64,000 nucleotides of DNA from an uncultured Kushneria sp. (GCF_947497025.1 NZ_CANMFC010000001.1:372001-436000), one strand, 5' to 3'. Numbered from the stretch's first letter, positions 29,119 to 39,202 are shown. The notes: generated by a model not told the origin, from the letters alone. A program made the numbers and translations.

Positions 29119-29994
29119 ATGACCGCTCGAAAAGTACGGCATCTGCATACCGCCATTCGTGATGACATCGGCGATCTGATCACGCATCGGCCGTTGCCCG
29201 GCCCCTCGATCGACTATCTCGATCCTTATCTGTTTCTCAATCATCACGGCCCGCAGACTTACGCACGCGATAACCAGGGTCTGCCGTTCGGGCCGCACCC
29301 GCACCGCGGCTTTGAAACCGTGACCTTCATTCTTGACGGCTCGCTGGCCCACGCCGACAGCGGTGATCATGAAAGCATCATCAACGCTGGCGGCGTGCAG
29401 TGGATGACCGCCGGGCGCGGGCTGGTGCACTCGGAAATTTCCCCCGAGGCTTTTCGCCGCGAAGGTGGGCGCATGGAGATTCTCCAGCTCTGGATCAATC
29501 TGCCTGCCGAACTCAAGATGACCGAGCCGCGCTATACCGGGCTTCAGGCCGATGAACTGGTGCAGGTCGAGCTCGATGAAGGACGTGGGCATCTGACGCT
29601 GGTGGCCGGTGAATTCGACCAGCAGGGCAGTACCTTCCGCGGTCCCATCGAGACGCTGACGCCCACCTTCATGTCGATCATGACCATCAGGGAAGGTTCG
29701 CTCATTCAGCTGCCGGTGCCCGAGGATCACGAGATATTCTGCTATGTGGTGCGCGGCAATATCATGATTTCCGAGCAGGCCATTCGCCCCTGTCATTTGA
29801 TCGAATTCGAGACAGAAGGCGATTATGTCGAGATTCGCGGCTCTGGCGATGCCACGCTGATTTTTGGTCACGCGCCGCGGCTGAAGGAACCCATGGTCTC
29901 TCATGGTCCGTTCGTGATGAACACGCGTGAAGAGATCGAGCAGGCCGTTGATGATTATCGCAACGGTCGCTTTGGTGGATTAAACACCGCGTAG
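29119..29994 (+). CDS. Pirin family protein
   Basis: 291 residues, bicupin. N-terminal cupin metal ligands by family: HPHRGFETVTFILDG (two His), HADSG and the QWMTAGRGLVHSE segment with a His and Glu. The C-terminal cupin lacks these ligands, as usual. Pirins are iron-binding proteins, some with quercetinase activity; the role here is unclear. It is followed by a strong bidirectional terminator. Confidence 0.92.
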   Translation: MTARKVRHLHTAIRDDIGDLITHRPLPGPSIDYLDPYLFLNHHGPQTYARDNQGLPFGPHPHRGFETVTFILDGSLAHADSGDHESIINAGGVQWMTAGRGLVHSEISPEAFRREGGRMEILQLWINLPAELKMTEPRYTGLQADELVQVELDEGRGHLTLVAGEFDQQGSTFRGPIETLTPTFMSIMTIREGSLIQLPVPEDHEIFCYVVRGNIMISEQAIRPCHLIEFETEGDYVEIRGSGDATLIFGHAPRLKEPMVSHGPFVMNTREEIEQAVDDYRNGRFGGLNTA

Positions 29995-30016
29995 TGAACG
30001 CGCCCTGAGAAAACAA

Positions 30017-30050
30017 AAAAACGCCCGCAGCCACTGCTGCGGGCGTTTTT
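30017..30050. terminator. Bidirectional terminator pirin / DUF4870 gene
   Basis: A 15-bp perfect stem (30017-30031 with 30036-30050) with a CACT loop and A/T runs on both flanks; convergent genes on each side. Confidence 0.93.
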
Positions 30051-30100
30051 CATGGGCGAAGGCTTGTATATGTGAAGAAAGGACCAACCAGAAAACGCGA

Positions 30101-30469
30101 CTACCAGGCCCAGTTCAACAGGGGGGACGGGATGCGCCGACGCTCGAGCTCCCGCCAGCCGCGTACGCAGCGTACGATAAGCCACACCGTAATCAGCGGA
30201 AACAGCAACAGGCCGACGCCCAGAAACGACAGGATCGAGGCCAGTACCATATACAAAAGGCCGATCCAGAAGGTGCGAATCAAGAAGGTGTAGTGATCCG
30301 CCAGCCAGCCCGATGAGCGGCCGCGGTAGATATAGGCAATGACCAGCCCGGCCAGCGCCGTGATGCCGGTCAGAATGCTGATCAGATAGAGCACGTAGCC
30401 GATGCGGACCATCATCGGGTCGTCATCGGCGGCGGGGTGTTCATGAAGTATCGGGTCCCTGTCGGTCAC
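30101..30469 (-). CDS. DUF4870-like small membrane protein
   Basis: 122 residues from a GTG at 30469, which has GAGGAG six bases upstream; the ATGs at 30499-30502 have no site. Three hydrophobic segments: IGYVLYLISILTGITALAGL (27-46), FWIGLLYMVLASILSFLGVG and LLLFPLITVWLIVRCVRG. The pattern (short acidic N-terminus, HYTFLIRTFWIG after TM1) matches the proteobacterial DUF4870-type membrane proteins. Function unknown. Confidence 0.78.
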   Translation of the reverse strand: MTDRDPILHEHPAADDDPMMVRIGYVLYLISILTGITALAGLVIAYIYRGRSSGWLADHYTFLIRTFWIGLLYMVLASILSFLGVGLLLFPLITVWLIVRCVRGWRELERRRIPSPLLNWAW

Positions 30470-30546
30470 GAAACGCTCCTCGGGGTAATGAGAGGGCATC
30501 ATTATAACCCGACAGGGAAAGGGCTGCCTGCGCGTGCCGGTTCGAC

Positions 30547-32267
30547 TCAAAAGGCCAGCGGCGAGGGCCTCACGCCCTGAGGAATGGGGCAGACGTAGGG
30601 GGCGCGTTCGTTGGCCTCGAACAGTTCCCGGCGCGCCTGGCGCACGCGCTCGGGCTCTTCCAGCAGCCGAACGGCCGTGCTGCCCAGAATCTCTGCGGCT
30701 TTCAACATGCCCTTGTGACCCAGCGCGCTGCGTCCCTGGGCCACCACCTGCCAGGTGTGCAGGGCGGTGCCGATGGCAAAGCAGCTCACGTAGCACTGCG
30801 CCGTCGGTACCACCCGGCTGACATCGCCGACATCGGTGGAGCCCTTCATGATCTCTCGGCCATCTCCCGGGGCGAGTACGCTGTCCGCCAGGGGCTGTCG
30901 TTCGAAGGCCTCGATATGGCCCTGGGTGTCATGGCCGGTCATCCGGCGCATGCTGTCAAGATCGGCCGCTCTGCCGGTGGGCGTGATGGTGTCGGCGATG
31001 GTGCGGGCATAGCGTTGATCACCCTCGTCAAAGGCAGGGGCGCCCAGCGCCTGCATCTGTTCGAACATCAGTGCTTCCAGGGTGCGGTTGGGCAGATAGC
31101 TGGAGCAGGCCTTGTCGAACGTCACCTCCACACTCGTGCCGGTCATCAGCGCCGCGCCGCGGGCCACATCCTGCAGGCGAGCGTAGATCTCTTCGGTCTC
31201 CGTCATGGCGGGGGCGCGCACCAGATGATGGTGTCGGCGATGGTGCGGGCATAGCGTTGATCACCCTCGTCAAAGGCAGGGGCGCCCAGCGCCTGCATCT
31301 GTTCGAACATCAGTGCTTCCAGGGTGCGGTTGGGCAGATAGCTGGAGCAGGCCTTGTCGAACGTCACCTCCACACTCGTGCCGGTCATCAGCGCCGCGCC
31401 GCGGGCCACATCCTGCAGGCGAGCGTAGATCTCTTCGGTCTCCGACATGGTCGGCGCGCGCACCAGATAAAGAACCTCGGCGCTGGATTGCACCACGTTG
31501 GGCGAGGCGCCGCCGCTGTCGGTCATGGCGTAGTGCAGGCGGGCCTGATCCGGCACATGCTCGCGCAGATAGTTGGCGCCCACGTTCATCAACTCCACCG
31601 CATCCAGCGCGCTGCGTCCCAGATGCGGCGAGTTGGCGGCGTGGGCGGCCGTGCCGTGAAAGCGAAAATAGGCCTGAATGTTGGCAAGCGTCGGGGTGGA
31701 AAAAAGCCCGGTGAAGGTCATCGGGTGCCAGGTCAGGGCGGCGTCAACGTCATCGAACAGACCTTCGCGGACCATGAAGGTCTTGCCGGAGCCGCCTTCC
31801 TCGCCCGGACAGCCGTAAAAGCGCAGGGTGCCGGCACCCTCGAGCCTGCCGCGCGAGCGCAGATCATCCCGCGCGGCCACGGCGGCGGCCAGCGCCGCCG
31901 TGCCCAGCAGGTTGTGGCCGCAGCCGTGACCGTTGCCGCCGGGCTCGAGCGGCTCATGGGCGCTGGCACCGCCGCGCTGGCTGAGCCCGGTCAGCGCATC
32001 GAACTCACCGAGCAGGGCAATCACCGGCGCGCCGCTGCCGATGCTGGCCACGAACGCCGTCTCCATGCCGGCCACGCCGCGCTCGACGTGAAAGCCCTCG
32101 GCTTCCAGCGCATCGGCCAGCAGGCGACTGGAAACATGCTCCTCAAAGCGGGTTTCGGGATGATCCCAGACGGCATCGGCCAGCGCGATGAACCGGTCGC
32201 GGCGCGCTTCGATCCGCGCGCTGATGCGCGCGGCCGGGGTCTCTTCAAGGGGCGCTTCAGCGGTCAT
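30547..32267 (-). pseudogene. abgB: p-Aminobenzoyl-glutamate hydrolase subunit B, broken by duplication
   Basis: M20 peptidase family. The 5' part from the ATG at 32267 (GGGAG eight bases upstream, overlapping abgA by 11 bases) reads normally through metal-site motifs GNGHGCGHNLLGT and CPGEEGGSGK to IADTI, then runs into a stop at 31203 after 354 residues. The remaining C-terminal half is in another frame (to 30547). The cause is a 242-bp tandem duplication (30985-31468). Deleting one unit gives exactly 493 codons, close to the 481 residues of E. coli AbgB. If the sequence is right, the AbgAB heterodimer is lost or truncated. It could also be an assembly error. Confidence 0.88.
30985..31468. 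repeat. 242-bp tandem duplication inside abgB
   Basis: Units 30985-31226 and 31227-31468. They look identical for about the first 210 bases and differ at four clustered positions in the last 30. The copies encode VRAPAMTETEE and VRAPTMSETEE respectively. The unit length is not a multiple of three, so the frame shifts. Confidence 0.93.
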
Positions 32268-33591
32268 GGCGGGCTCCCGGCAGGTCCATGTCAAAGGCGA
32301 GATGCGCCAGCGTACGCACCGCCAGCGGCAGCACGTCTTCATTGAAATCGAAGCACTGATGGTGGTGGCCGGCGGCCAGTTCGGTGCCAAAGATCATATA
32401 GGTGGCCAGCCCCCCACGGGACTGCACCTGCTTCATCATGCAGGTGGCATCCTCGGAGCCCGATGGCTCGCTGATGCGTGGCGTGACCACCTCGACACCC
32501 GGCAACCCCTTAATGCGGCTCTGAATGTAGTCGACCAGCTCGGGGCTTGCGGTACAGGTGTCGGCCTCGCCGGCGAGATGGTACTCGACGCTGACCCCCT
32601 GCATCTGCGCGGCCCCTTCGATCACATCGATGGCACGCCGGCGCATCTCCTCATTGATGGCCGTGTTTTCGCCGCGGGTTTCAATCTTCATCGTGGCCGT
32701 GGCAGGGACGACATTGCGACCGCTGCCGGCGTTGAGCACGCCCACGTTGATGCGCGAGGCCCCGGCGCTGTGGCGGGGGATGGCATGCAGCCCGACGGCG
32801 GCCTGGGCGGCAGCCAACAGGGCATTGCGGCCCGCTTCGGGCCGGCCGCCGGCATGGGCAGGCACACCGGTGTAGCGCACGTCGAGCTTGGTGGTGGCCA
32901 GGTAGCCATCCTGAGCGCAGACGATTTCACCCAGGGGAATGTCCAGACCGATGTGGGTGGCCATAAAGACGTCAACGTCATCAAGTACGCCGGCGGTGAC
33001 CATGGAACGCGCCCCGCGCACACCTTCTTCGGCCGGTTGAAAGATCAGCTTGATGCGCCCGGAAAGGTCAGCCTCGAACGCCTTGAAAAGCCGCGCCAGT
33101 CCCAGCCCGATGGTGGTATGCCCATCGTGTCCGCAGGCATGCATCATGCCGGCATTTTGTGAGCCAAACCCCTGCTGGGCGGGGCGATGCGACGACTCGC
33201 GGGACTCGTCGAGATCCAGCGCGTCCATATCGATGCGATAACCGATGGTCGGCCCCGGACGGCCGGTGTCGAGCACACCGACCACGCCGGTAAATCCGCC
33301 GGAAAGCTGCGGCAACCACTTCTCGATGGCGCCCTGCGCTCTGGCGCGGGCTTCCTCGCGGGCCAGGGTATCGGCGTCCGGCACGCCCATGCGGGCGTTT
33401 TCCGCCACGACGTCACGGCCCAGCGTGACCGTGTAGCCCAGCTGATCGAGTTCCTCGGCCACGATCGAGGCGGTGCGAAACTCGACCCAGCCGGATTCGG
33501 CGTGCTGATGAAAATCACGCCGCCAAGCGGTCAGCTGCGGGGTCAGAGCGTCAAGATGGGGTTCAAGCGTACGGGCAAGGGTCTGTGACAT
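32257..33591 (-). CDS. abgA: p-Aminobenzoyl-glutamate hydrolase subunit A
   Basis: 444 residues, M20 family. Metal-binding motifs MMHACGHDGHTTIGLG and IFQPAEEGVRGARSM, a dimerisation domain (about 225-340) and a C-terminal His (ELAAGHHHQCFDFNED). With AbgB it cleaves p-aminobenzoyl-glutamate, a folate breakdown product. It lies between abgT and abgB on the minus strand. A hairpin (33613-33620 with 33627-33634, loop CCGTAA) sits in the 77-base gap after abgT. Confidence 0.93.
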   Translation of the reverse strand: MSQTLARTLEPHLDALTPQLTAWRRDFHQHAESGWVEFRTASIVAEELDQLGYTVTLGRDVVAENARMGVPDADTLAREEARARAQGAIEKWLPQLSGGFTGVVGVLDTGRPGPTIGYRIDMDALDLDESRESSHRPAQQGFGSQNAGMMHACGHDGHTTIGLGLARLFKAFEADLSGRIKLIFQPAEEGVRGARSMVTAGVLDDVDVFMATHIGLDIPLGEIVCAQDGYLATTKLDVRYTGVPAHAGGRPEAGRNALLAAAQAAVGLHAIPRHSAGASRINVGVLNAGSGRNVVPATATMKIETRGENTAINEEMRRRAIDVIEGAAQMQGVSVEYHLAGEADTCTASPELVDYIQSRIKGLPGVEVVTPRISEPSGSEDATCMMKQVQSRGGLATYMIFGTELAAGHHHQCFDFNEDVLPLAVRTLAHLAFDMDLPGARHDR

Positions 33592-33649
33592 GACAACATT
33601 CCTTTTAGGCAGCGGGCAGGCCGTAACCTGCCCGGAACAGGCGACTCAG

Positions 33650-33681
33650 GGGTTACATCAGGCCAGGGTTACATCAAGCCA
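33650..33681. repeat. 16-bp tandem duplication at abgT stop codon
   Basis: GGGTTACATCAGGCCA (33650-33665) and GGGTTACATCAAGCCA (33666-33681) are adjacent and differ at one base. The inner copy carries the last codons and the stop of abgT; the outer copy is untranslated. Confidence 0.8.
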
Positions 33682-35198
33682 TAAACGCCCGGGCCGAAGG
33701 GCAGTCCCAGCAGGTAGAAGGCCACCAGCATGATGATCCAGAGCCCCAGAAAGGCCAGTGTGTAGGGCAGCATTAATGAGATCAGCGTGCCCAGCCCTGC
33801 CTCGCGGTCGTATTTTCGGATAAAGGTCAGCACCACCACCATGTAGGGATTGAGCGGCGAGATGATGTTGGTCGAGGAATCCGCGACGCGATAGGCCATC
33901 TGAATAAAGGCCGGATGGTAGCCCAGCTGCATGAACAGTGGCACGAAAATGGGGGCTTCCAGCGCCCACTTGGCCGAGCCCGAGAAGATCAAAAGATTCA
34001 TGAAGCCGGTAAACAGGATGTAGCAGATAATGACCGGCAATCCGGTGAAGTTGATCGAGGTCAGAAGCTCGGCGCCGTTGACCGCCAGCCAGCTGCCGAT
34101 ATGGGTCCAGCCAAACCAGGCAATGAACTGCGAGGCGGCAAAGATCAGCACGATATAGCCGCCCAGATCCCGCATGGCGTCTGCCATGCGTTCCGAAACA
34201 TCCCGGGAGTTTTTGATTTTGCCGGTGGTCACGCCATAGGCGACGCTGATGGTGATGAAAAAGAGCAGAATGATGGGGATGATGCCGGACAGAAACGGCG
34301 AGGGGATCAGTCCGCCGTCATCGTTTTTCAGCGGTGAATCGGGCCAGAGTACCAGCATGGCCAGTCCGCCCAGATAGAGCAGTGCTGCGATACCGGCATT
34401 GCGAAGGCCCCGTCCGGCGTTGTCCGGCTCATCGCTTTCGACCCTTTCGACATCGCCCTGGTAGGTGCCCAGGCGTGGCTCGGTAATCCGCTCGCTGATC
34501 TGGGCGGCCACCACGGTCAGCACCACCACCGACAGGCAGTTGAAGTACCAGTTGTCGACCGGCGTCACCACCATGGTGGGGTCGATCAGCCGGGCGGCTT
34601 CCGTCGAAATACCGGAAAGCAGCGCATCGGTGCCCACAATCAGAAGATTCGCCGTGAAACCGGCCCCGGCGCTGGCAAATCCCAGGGCCAGCCCCGCCAC
34701 CGGGTGGCGTCCCAGACCGTGATAGACCATCGCTGCCAAGGGCGGCAGCAGAATCAGCGAGGCATCGGAGGCCACGTTCATCATGATGCCGGTGAAGGCG
34801 ACCGTATAGGTGACCAGCTGGCGGGGCGCCGACATCACCGTGCGCCGGATCAACACATCCAGCAGCCCGATCTTTTCGGCAAGGCCGATGCCCAGCATCA
34901 TCGAGAGCACCAGGCCGAGCGGGGCAAAGCCCGTGAAGTTGGTCAGCATCGACTCAAGGATGAAGCGAATGCCCTCACCGGATACCAGGCTGCGAATCGG
35001 CTGCGCTTCACCGGTGGCCGGCAGGACAACGCTGGCATCAAGGGCGGCGAAGATGACGGAGGCGATCAGAACGACCATGGCCAGCGCGACAAACAGCATA
35101 AAAGGGTCGGGCAGACGATTGCCCAGGCGTTCAATGGCGTTGAGCCAGCGCGTCGAGAGACGCTGGTCATGCGCCGATTGTTGCGTGGTAGCAGCCAT
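33669..35198 (-). CDS. abgT: p-Aminobenzoyl-glutamate transporter AbgT
   Basis: 509 residues from the ATG at 35198 (GGGAGT eight bases upstream), close to the 508 of E. coli AbgT. Around twelve TM or re-entrant segments, with family motifs GFASAGAGFTANLLIVGTDA, RVADSSTNIISPLNPY and FSGSAKWALEAPIFVPLF. AbgT family members import p-aminobenzoyl-glutamate or export antimetabolites such as sulfonamides using the proton gradient. First gene of abgT-abgA-abgB. The 296-base divergent gap to yajQ should hold both promoters; I see no clear operator in it. Confidence 0.95.
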   Translation of the reverse strand: MAATTQQSAHDQRLSTRWLNAIERLGNRLPDPFMLFVALAMVVLIASVIFAALDASVVLPATGEAQPIRSLVSGEGIRFILESMLTNFTGFAPLGLVLSMMLGIGLAEKIGLLDVLIRRTVMSAPRQLVTYTVAFTGIMMNVASDASLILLPPLAAMVYHGLGRHPVAGLALGFASAGAGFTANLLIVGTDALLSGISTEAARLIDPTMVVTPVDNWYFNCLSVVVLTVVAAQISERITEPRLGTYQGDVERVESDEPDNAGRGLRNAGIAALLYLGGLAMLVLWPDSPLKNDDGGLIPSPFLSGIIPIILLFFITISVAYGVTTGKIKNSRDVSERMADAMRDLGGYIVLIFAASQFIAWFGWTHIGSWLAVNGAELLTSINFTGLPVIICYILFTGFMNLLIFSGSAKWALEAPIFVPLFMQLGYHPAFIQMAYRVADSSTNIISPLNPYMVVVLTFIRKYDREAGLGTLISLMLPYTLAFLGLWIIMLVAFYLLGLPFGPGVYGLM

Positions 35199-35494
35199 GG
35201 CGGGGACTCCCGAGTAACGTATTATTGTTTGCCGTTCGATACCGGCGATTGTTATCGGTGACCTGATGCTGATGTGCGAGTGTTTATCGAAATGATCGAC
35301 AACGTCGGTACAGGCAGGCCATGACACTGTAAGGGAAAGCAGCATTTGATCAATAGCCATCGCTGCGCTGTGGCGGATAATCGGTCCTGGGCCCTGCAGG
35401 GAATGACCTGCGCACATGAAGGCGGTCCGGGAATGGGCCTTGCCCGTGGAGTCGGCTAGAATCAGCCCTTTTGGTGTATTCAGGAGACCATGCC

Positions 35495-35980
35495 ATGCCT
35501 TCTTTCGATATCGTGTCCGAATTCGACAAGCACGAAGCGACCAACGCCGTTGATCAGGCCAACCGGGAAGTGCAGACGCGCTTTGACTTTCGCGGCGTGG
35601 ACGCCAGCTTCACCCTGGAAGGGGAAAAGGTATTGCTGGAAGCCGATGCCGATTTCCAGCTCAAGCAGATGCTCGATATCCTGCGCGCCAAACTGATCGC
35701 CCGAGGCATCGATGCGCGCTGCATGGATGAGCAGGAGCCCGTGCTGTCAGGCGTCAAGGCGCGCCAAGAGGTCCAGCTCAAGCAGGGACTGGAACAGCCT
35801 GACTGCAAGGCGATCGTCAAGCAGCTCAAGGAGTCGAAGCTCAAGGTGCAAAGCGCCATTCAGGGCGACAAGGTGCGGGTGACCGGCAAAAAGCGCGACG
35901 ACCTGCAGCAGGCCATTGCGCTGTTGAAAAGCGAGGAAGGGCCGGACCTGCCGCTGCAGTTTGACAACTTCCGCGACTGA
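35495..35980 (+). CDS. yajQ: YajQ family nucleotide-binding protein
   Basis: 161 residues, the usual size. Starts MPSFDIVSEFDKHEATNAVD and continues with TRFDFRG, KGLEQP-like KQGLEQPDCKAIVKQLK and VRVTGKKRDDLQ, all YajQ signatures (two ferredoxin-like domains). Members bind nucleotides and c-di-GMP in Xanthomonas and Pseudomonas. The start is fixed by CAGGAGA just upstream of the ATG. Confidence 0.96.
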   Translation: MPSFDIVSEFDKHEATNAVDQANREVQTRFDFRGVDASFTLEGEKVLLEADADFQLKQMLDILRAKLIARGIDARCMDEQEPVLSGVKARQEVQLKQGLEQPDCKAIVKQLKESKLKVQSAIQGDKVRVTGKKRDDLQQAIALLKSEEGPDLPLQFDNFRD

Positions 35981-36006
35981 TCCAAAGGCGGGTGGCGGCC
36001 CCGGTG

Positions 36007-36954
36007 TCAGAGCTTGCGGCCACCGCGCCCCTGTTTGTAAAAGCGCCGATCGCGCCAGCCGGGCGCGTTTTCACGCTGTCCGGGCGTGCGCCGGTAGCGC
36101 TTGTACTCCCACTGATACTGCATGGGGTCCAGCGCAATGGCGGCCTCGACGCTGGCGTTGACGCCTCTGGCCGACAACGCCTCGTCCTGCTGGGCATAGA
36201 CCCGCTCATCGGCCTTGAGAAAGTGGATGTCAAAGCCCTGTCGGTCCTCGCGCCGTCGGGCCACGCCCGTGACCACCCGAGCATTGGTGCGTGAGACCAG
36301 CCGTGGCAGCAGGGTCGCGGTATAGGCCGGATAGCCAAAAAAGTCGGCAAACTCGCCGCTGCCCCAGTCCGGCACCTGATCGGGCAGAATGCCGATCGCC
36401 TCGCTGCGCTTGAGCGCCTTCAAAAGTGCCGCTACACCGCGGGACGTCGTGGGGACGAGCTGTGCCCCCATGCGCTCGCGCCCGTGTCGAATGACCGGGT
36501 CCAGTGCACTGATCTTGGGCGGCTCGTACATGGCCGTGAACGGAAAGTGGCTGGAAAGCCAGAAATTGAGGATCTCCCAGTTGCCAAAGTGGGGGGCCAG
36601 CACGATCACCCCGCGGCCTTCGGCGCGCGCCTCATCCAGCAGCTCGCGCCCGTGCACCCGGACAATCGATTGCTCCACGGCCTCGGGGTCTCCCTGCCAG
36701 GCAAATCCCAGCTCCATCATGGTGGCAATCGAGTGGCGCAGGCTGTCATGAATCTGCTGTCGACGGGCCTCTTCGCTTTTTTCCGGAAAGGCCTGACGCA
36801 GGTTCATGCGCGTAATACGTCTTTCGCGTACACCAATCAGGCTGTAAACAGGTTCAAATCGTGAGGCCAGACGCCACAGGGTGTGTGGCGTGCGCTGCGA
36901 GAGCAGGCGCCAGAGTGAAGAGATAATGCGGGCTTCCAGAGCATGCTTGGACAT
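36007..36954 (-). CDS. LpxL/HtrB-type lysophospholipid acyltransferase
   Basis: 315 residues, membrane-bound acyltransferase of the lipid A late-acylation family. The HX4(D/E) motif is HFGNWE in VIVLAPHFGNWEIL (near residue 120). Conserved downstream blocks: GILPDQVPDWGSGEF and the YTATLLPRLVSRTNA segment. One N-terminal hydrophobic region. It transfers an acyl chain to Kdo2-lipid A or a similar acceptor; which of LpxL, LpxM or LpxP it is cannot be told. A second family member lies at 56279-57205. Confidence 0.88.
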   Translation of the reverse strand: MSKHALEARIISSLWRLLSQRTPHTLWRLASRFEPVYSLIGVRERRITRMNLRQAFPEKSEEARRQQIHDSLRHSIATMMELGFAWQGDPEAVEQSIVRVHGRELLDEARAEGRGVIVLAPHFGNWEILNFWLSSHFPFTAMYEPPKISALDPVIRHGRERMGAQLVPTTSRGVAALLKALKRSEAIGILPDQVPDWGSGEFADFFGYPAYTATLLPRLVSRTNARVVTGVARRREDRQGFDIHFLKADERVYAQQDEALSARGVNASVEAAIALDPMQYQWEYKRYRRTPGQRENAPGWRDRRFYKQGRGGRKL

Positions 36955-37039
36955 TGAAGCATCAAAATGCAGTGAACGGACCCTGAGTATAATCCAGGTC
37001 GCTGCCCCGGGTCAGTCCATGCGTTTCGGGGCAACGGGC

Positions 37040-39064
37040 TCAACGTTGCGAGGCAAATGCCTGCGATGACGACAGCGGCACGGCGGCATCGAACCACTGC
37101 GTCGCGACCATGGCGCCATGCGTGGTCAGATGCTGATAGTCGACATAGAAAATATGTCCCTGCCCCGTAATCTGACACCCCTGATCCCGGCAGAGATAGT
37201 GTTCGGGATCCACGACCTTCAGGTGAGGTTGGCTGGCGGCCACCCTGTCGATGACCGTATTGGCCTTTTGAGCTGGCTGCCACGCGTCAGGTTCGACCCG
37301 GTCACAGTGCTGCGTGGTTTGAACGTGCGGGTTGAGCAGCGTGCGAACGGCATTGGAGCAGGTCGCCAGACGCTTGACCGGCGAGAAGTCCATGAGGGGG
37401 ACATCCCGTACCAGAACGACCTGTTTGCCGGCCTGATTCAATCGGTGAATGGCACGCTCAAGGCCCTGTTGCAGATACTCCTGCGCAGACAGCGGCAACG
37501 GGCCTTCGGCATCGGGCCGGTAGCTGGCCCGGGGATCTTCAAGGCCGGCCTGCCAGTAGCCTGTCATGACCACGGTCTTGATGTGCGGGGCGTTGATCAG
37601 GTAGTCAAGGACCTGGTCGTTGAAACGCCGGCACTCTGAAAAGTGGTCGGGGTGGTCCGTCTGAGGGCGACTGATATCGCTTAAAAAGGCGCATGAGGAT
37701 TTGGTCATGACCACAAGGTCTTCCTCCCGTGTGGCCATGCGTTGACGAATGCCCTGCGCCATGGCGGCGGCATGGCTGTCACCGATCAGGGCCACGGCAC
37801 CTGATGCCTCCCCGATGTCGGGCATGCACTGCGGCGAGTCATCGAGTCGGGTATCGCCATAGCCGGCCAGACAGCTGGGGTCGTAGGTTGAGGCCTCATG
37901 ATCCATTTGTACAAAATCGGCCGGCCAGCGCTGTGGAAAGCCATGGCCTGCCACGGCCGCGCCGGTCATCAGCGTCACCACACCCATAATGGCAGCGTAG
38001 CGAACCAGCGAGCGGGTCTCGCTTGAGCGACTGCGCCGAAAGGGCGTTTCGATGAGTCGATAGCTCAGCCAGGCCAGAACAATGGAGATCACCATCAGTA
38101 CCACGTGCAGGAAAAGCCCGGGCGGCTTTTCAAGCACCATGTGCGTCATGCTGATCAAGGGCCAGTGCCAGAGATAGAGCGAATAGGAGATCAGTCCAAA
38201 AAATCGCATGGGCCTGCAGGAGAGCAGGCGGCGATTGATCCAGGAAAGTTCGGTGTTGAGCAGCAGTACGGTCCCCAGTACCGGCGGCAGCGCCGCAAGC
38301 CCCGGAAAGGGAGTCTCGCGGGTATAAAGCATAATGGGCGCGATAATCAGCAAAAGCCCCAGCAGCGCACGTAGTTCAATGCCCAGCGAGGTGTGCAGAA
38401 AACGCAAATGGATCGGCGAGCGATGCGCCGTTAATATGGCCAGCAACACGCCGGCACCCAGTTCCCAGGCGCGGGTAGGCAACAGGTAAAAGGTCGGTGA
38501 TGGCTTGTGATAGACCCCCCAGGCGGCCAGCATCAGTGAAAGGCCGATCAATATTGCCAGGGCCATGACACGATGGCGCACGCGTATCCGCGGCAGCAGC
38601 ATGATGAGAAAGGGCGCAATAATATAAAACTGCTCTTCTACTGCCAGTGACCAGGTCATCAGCAGCGGATTGAGATCCGCGGTCGGATTGAAGTAGTCGA
38701 TGGAGCGCCAAAGGGTAATATTGGATATCGATAATAGGGTAGCGACACCATCGCGCCCGAAAGTGCGCAGTTCGCTGGGCGTGGCCAGCAACAGCATGGC
38801 CATGTAGCTGACCAGCAGTACCGCGATCAGGGCCGGCATGATGCGACGGGCACGTTTGGCGTAGAAGCTCTTCCAGGAAAACGTGCCCTGTAACGCCGAG
38901 CGATAGATCTGACTACCGATCAGGTAACCGGACAGTACAAAGAAAACATCGACGCCAATAAATCCGCCGGGCATCGATAGATCAAAATGGAAGGCGACAA
39001 CCGCCAGTACGGCGATGGCGCGCAGACCGTCAATGTCGCTGCGATACCCTTTGATGGCAGACAA
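37040..39064 (-). CDS. OafA-type O-acyltransferase with C-terminal SGNH domain
   Basis: 674 residues. The N-terminal acyltransferase-3 domain (1-355) has ten or so TM helices and the motif YRSDIDGLRAIAVLAVVAFH plus GGFIGVDVFFVLSGYLI. The C-terminal half (about 400-670) is a periplasmic SGNH domain with VALIGDSHAAAMAQG (Ser nucleophile) and DYQHLTTHGAM (Asp/His). Such proteins acetylate surface polysaccharide or O-antigen sugars. A 279-base AT-rich divergent promoter region follows upstream, shared with the MFS gene. Confidence 0.92.
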   Translation of the reverse strand: MSAIKGYRSDIDGLRAIAVLAVVAFHFDLSMPGGFIGVDVFFVLSGYLIGSQIYRSALQGTFSWKSFYAKRARRIMPALIAVLLVSYMAMLLLATPSELRTFGRDGVATLLSISNITLWRSIDYFNPTADLNPLLMTWSLAVEEQFYIIAPFLIMLLPRIRVRHRVMALAILIGLSLMLAAWGVYHKPSPTFYLLPTRAWELGAGVLLAILTAHRSPIHLRFLHTSLGIELRALLGLLLIIAPIMLYTRETPFPGLAALPPVLGTVLLLNTELSWINRRLLSCRPMRFFGLISYSLYLWHWPLISMTHMVLEKPPGLFLHVVLMVISIVLAWLSYRLIETPFRRSRSSETRSLVRYAAIMGVVTLMTGAAVAGHGFPQRWPADFVQMDHEASTYDPSCLAGYGDTRLDDSPQCMPDIGEASGAVALIGDSHAAAMAQGIRQRMATREEDLVVMTKSSCAFLSDISRPQTDHPDHFSECRRFNDQVLDYLINAPHIKTVVMTGYWQAGLEDPRASYRPDAEGPLPLSAQEYLQQGLERAIHRLNQAGKQVVLVRDVPLMDFSPVKRLATCSNAVRTLLNPHVQTTQHCDRVEPDAWQPAQKANTVIDRVAASQPHLKVVDPEHYLCRDQGCQITGQGHIFYVDYQHLTTHGAMVATQWFDAAVPLSSSQAFASQR

Positions 39065-39202
39065 GGTTCACGTCCTGTTGGCAATATGACGTGAAGCTAC
39101 ACTGCAGCTGAAGAACCCGATTGTGCTGAATAAGACATTCTTTTAATAAGCATCGCATAATTACAAAATTAATTATTATTTATCCTGATGTTACCTTGTT
39201 GA

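Noticed and set aside
31071-32345. 424-codon plus-strand frame across the duplicated abgB region
   Set aside because: It reads antisense to AbgB and is open mainly because of the duplication; no recognisable protein.
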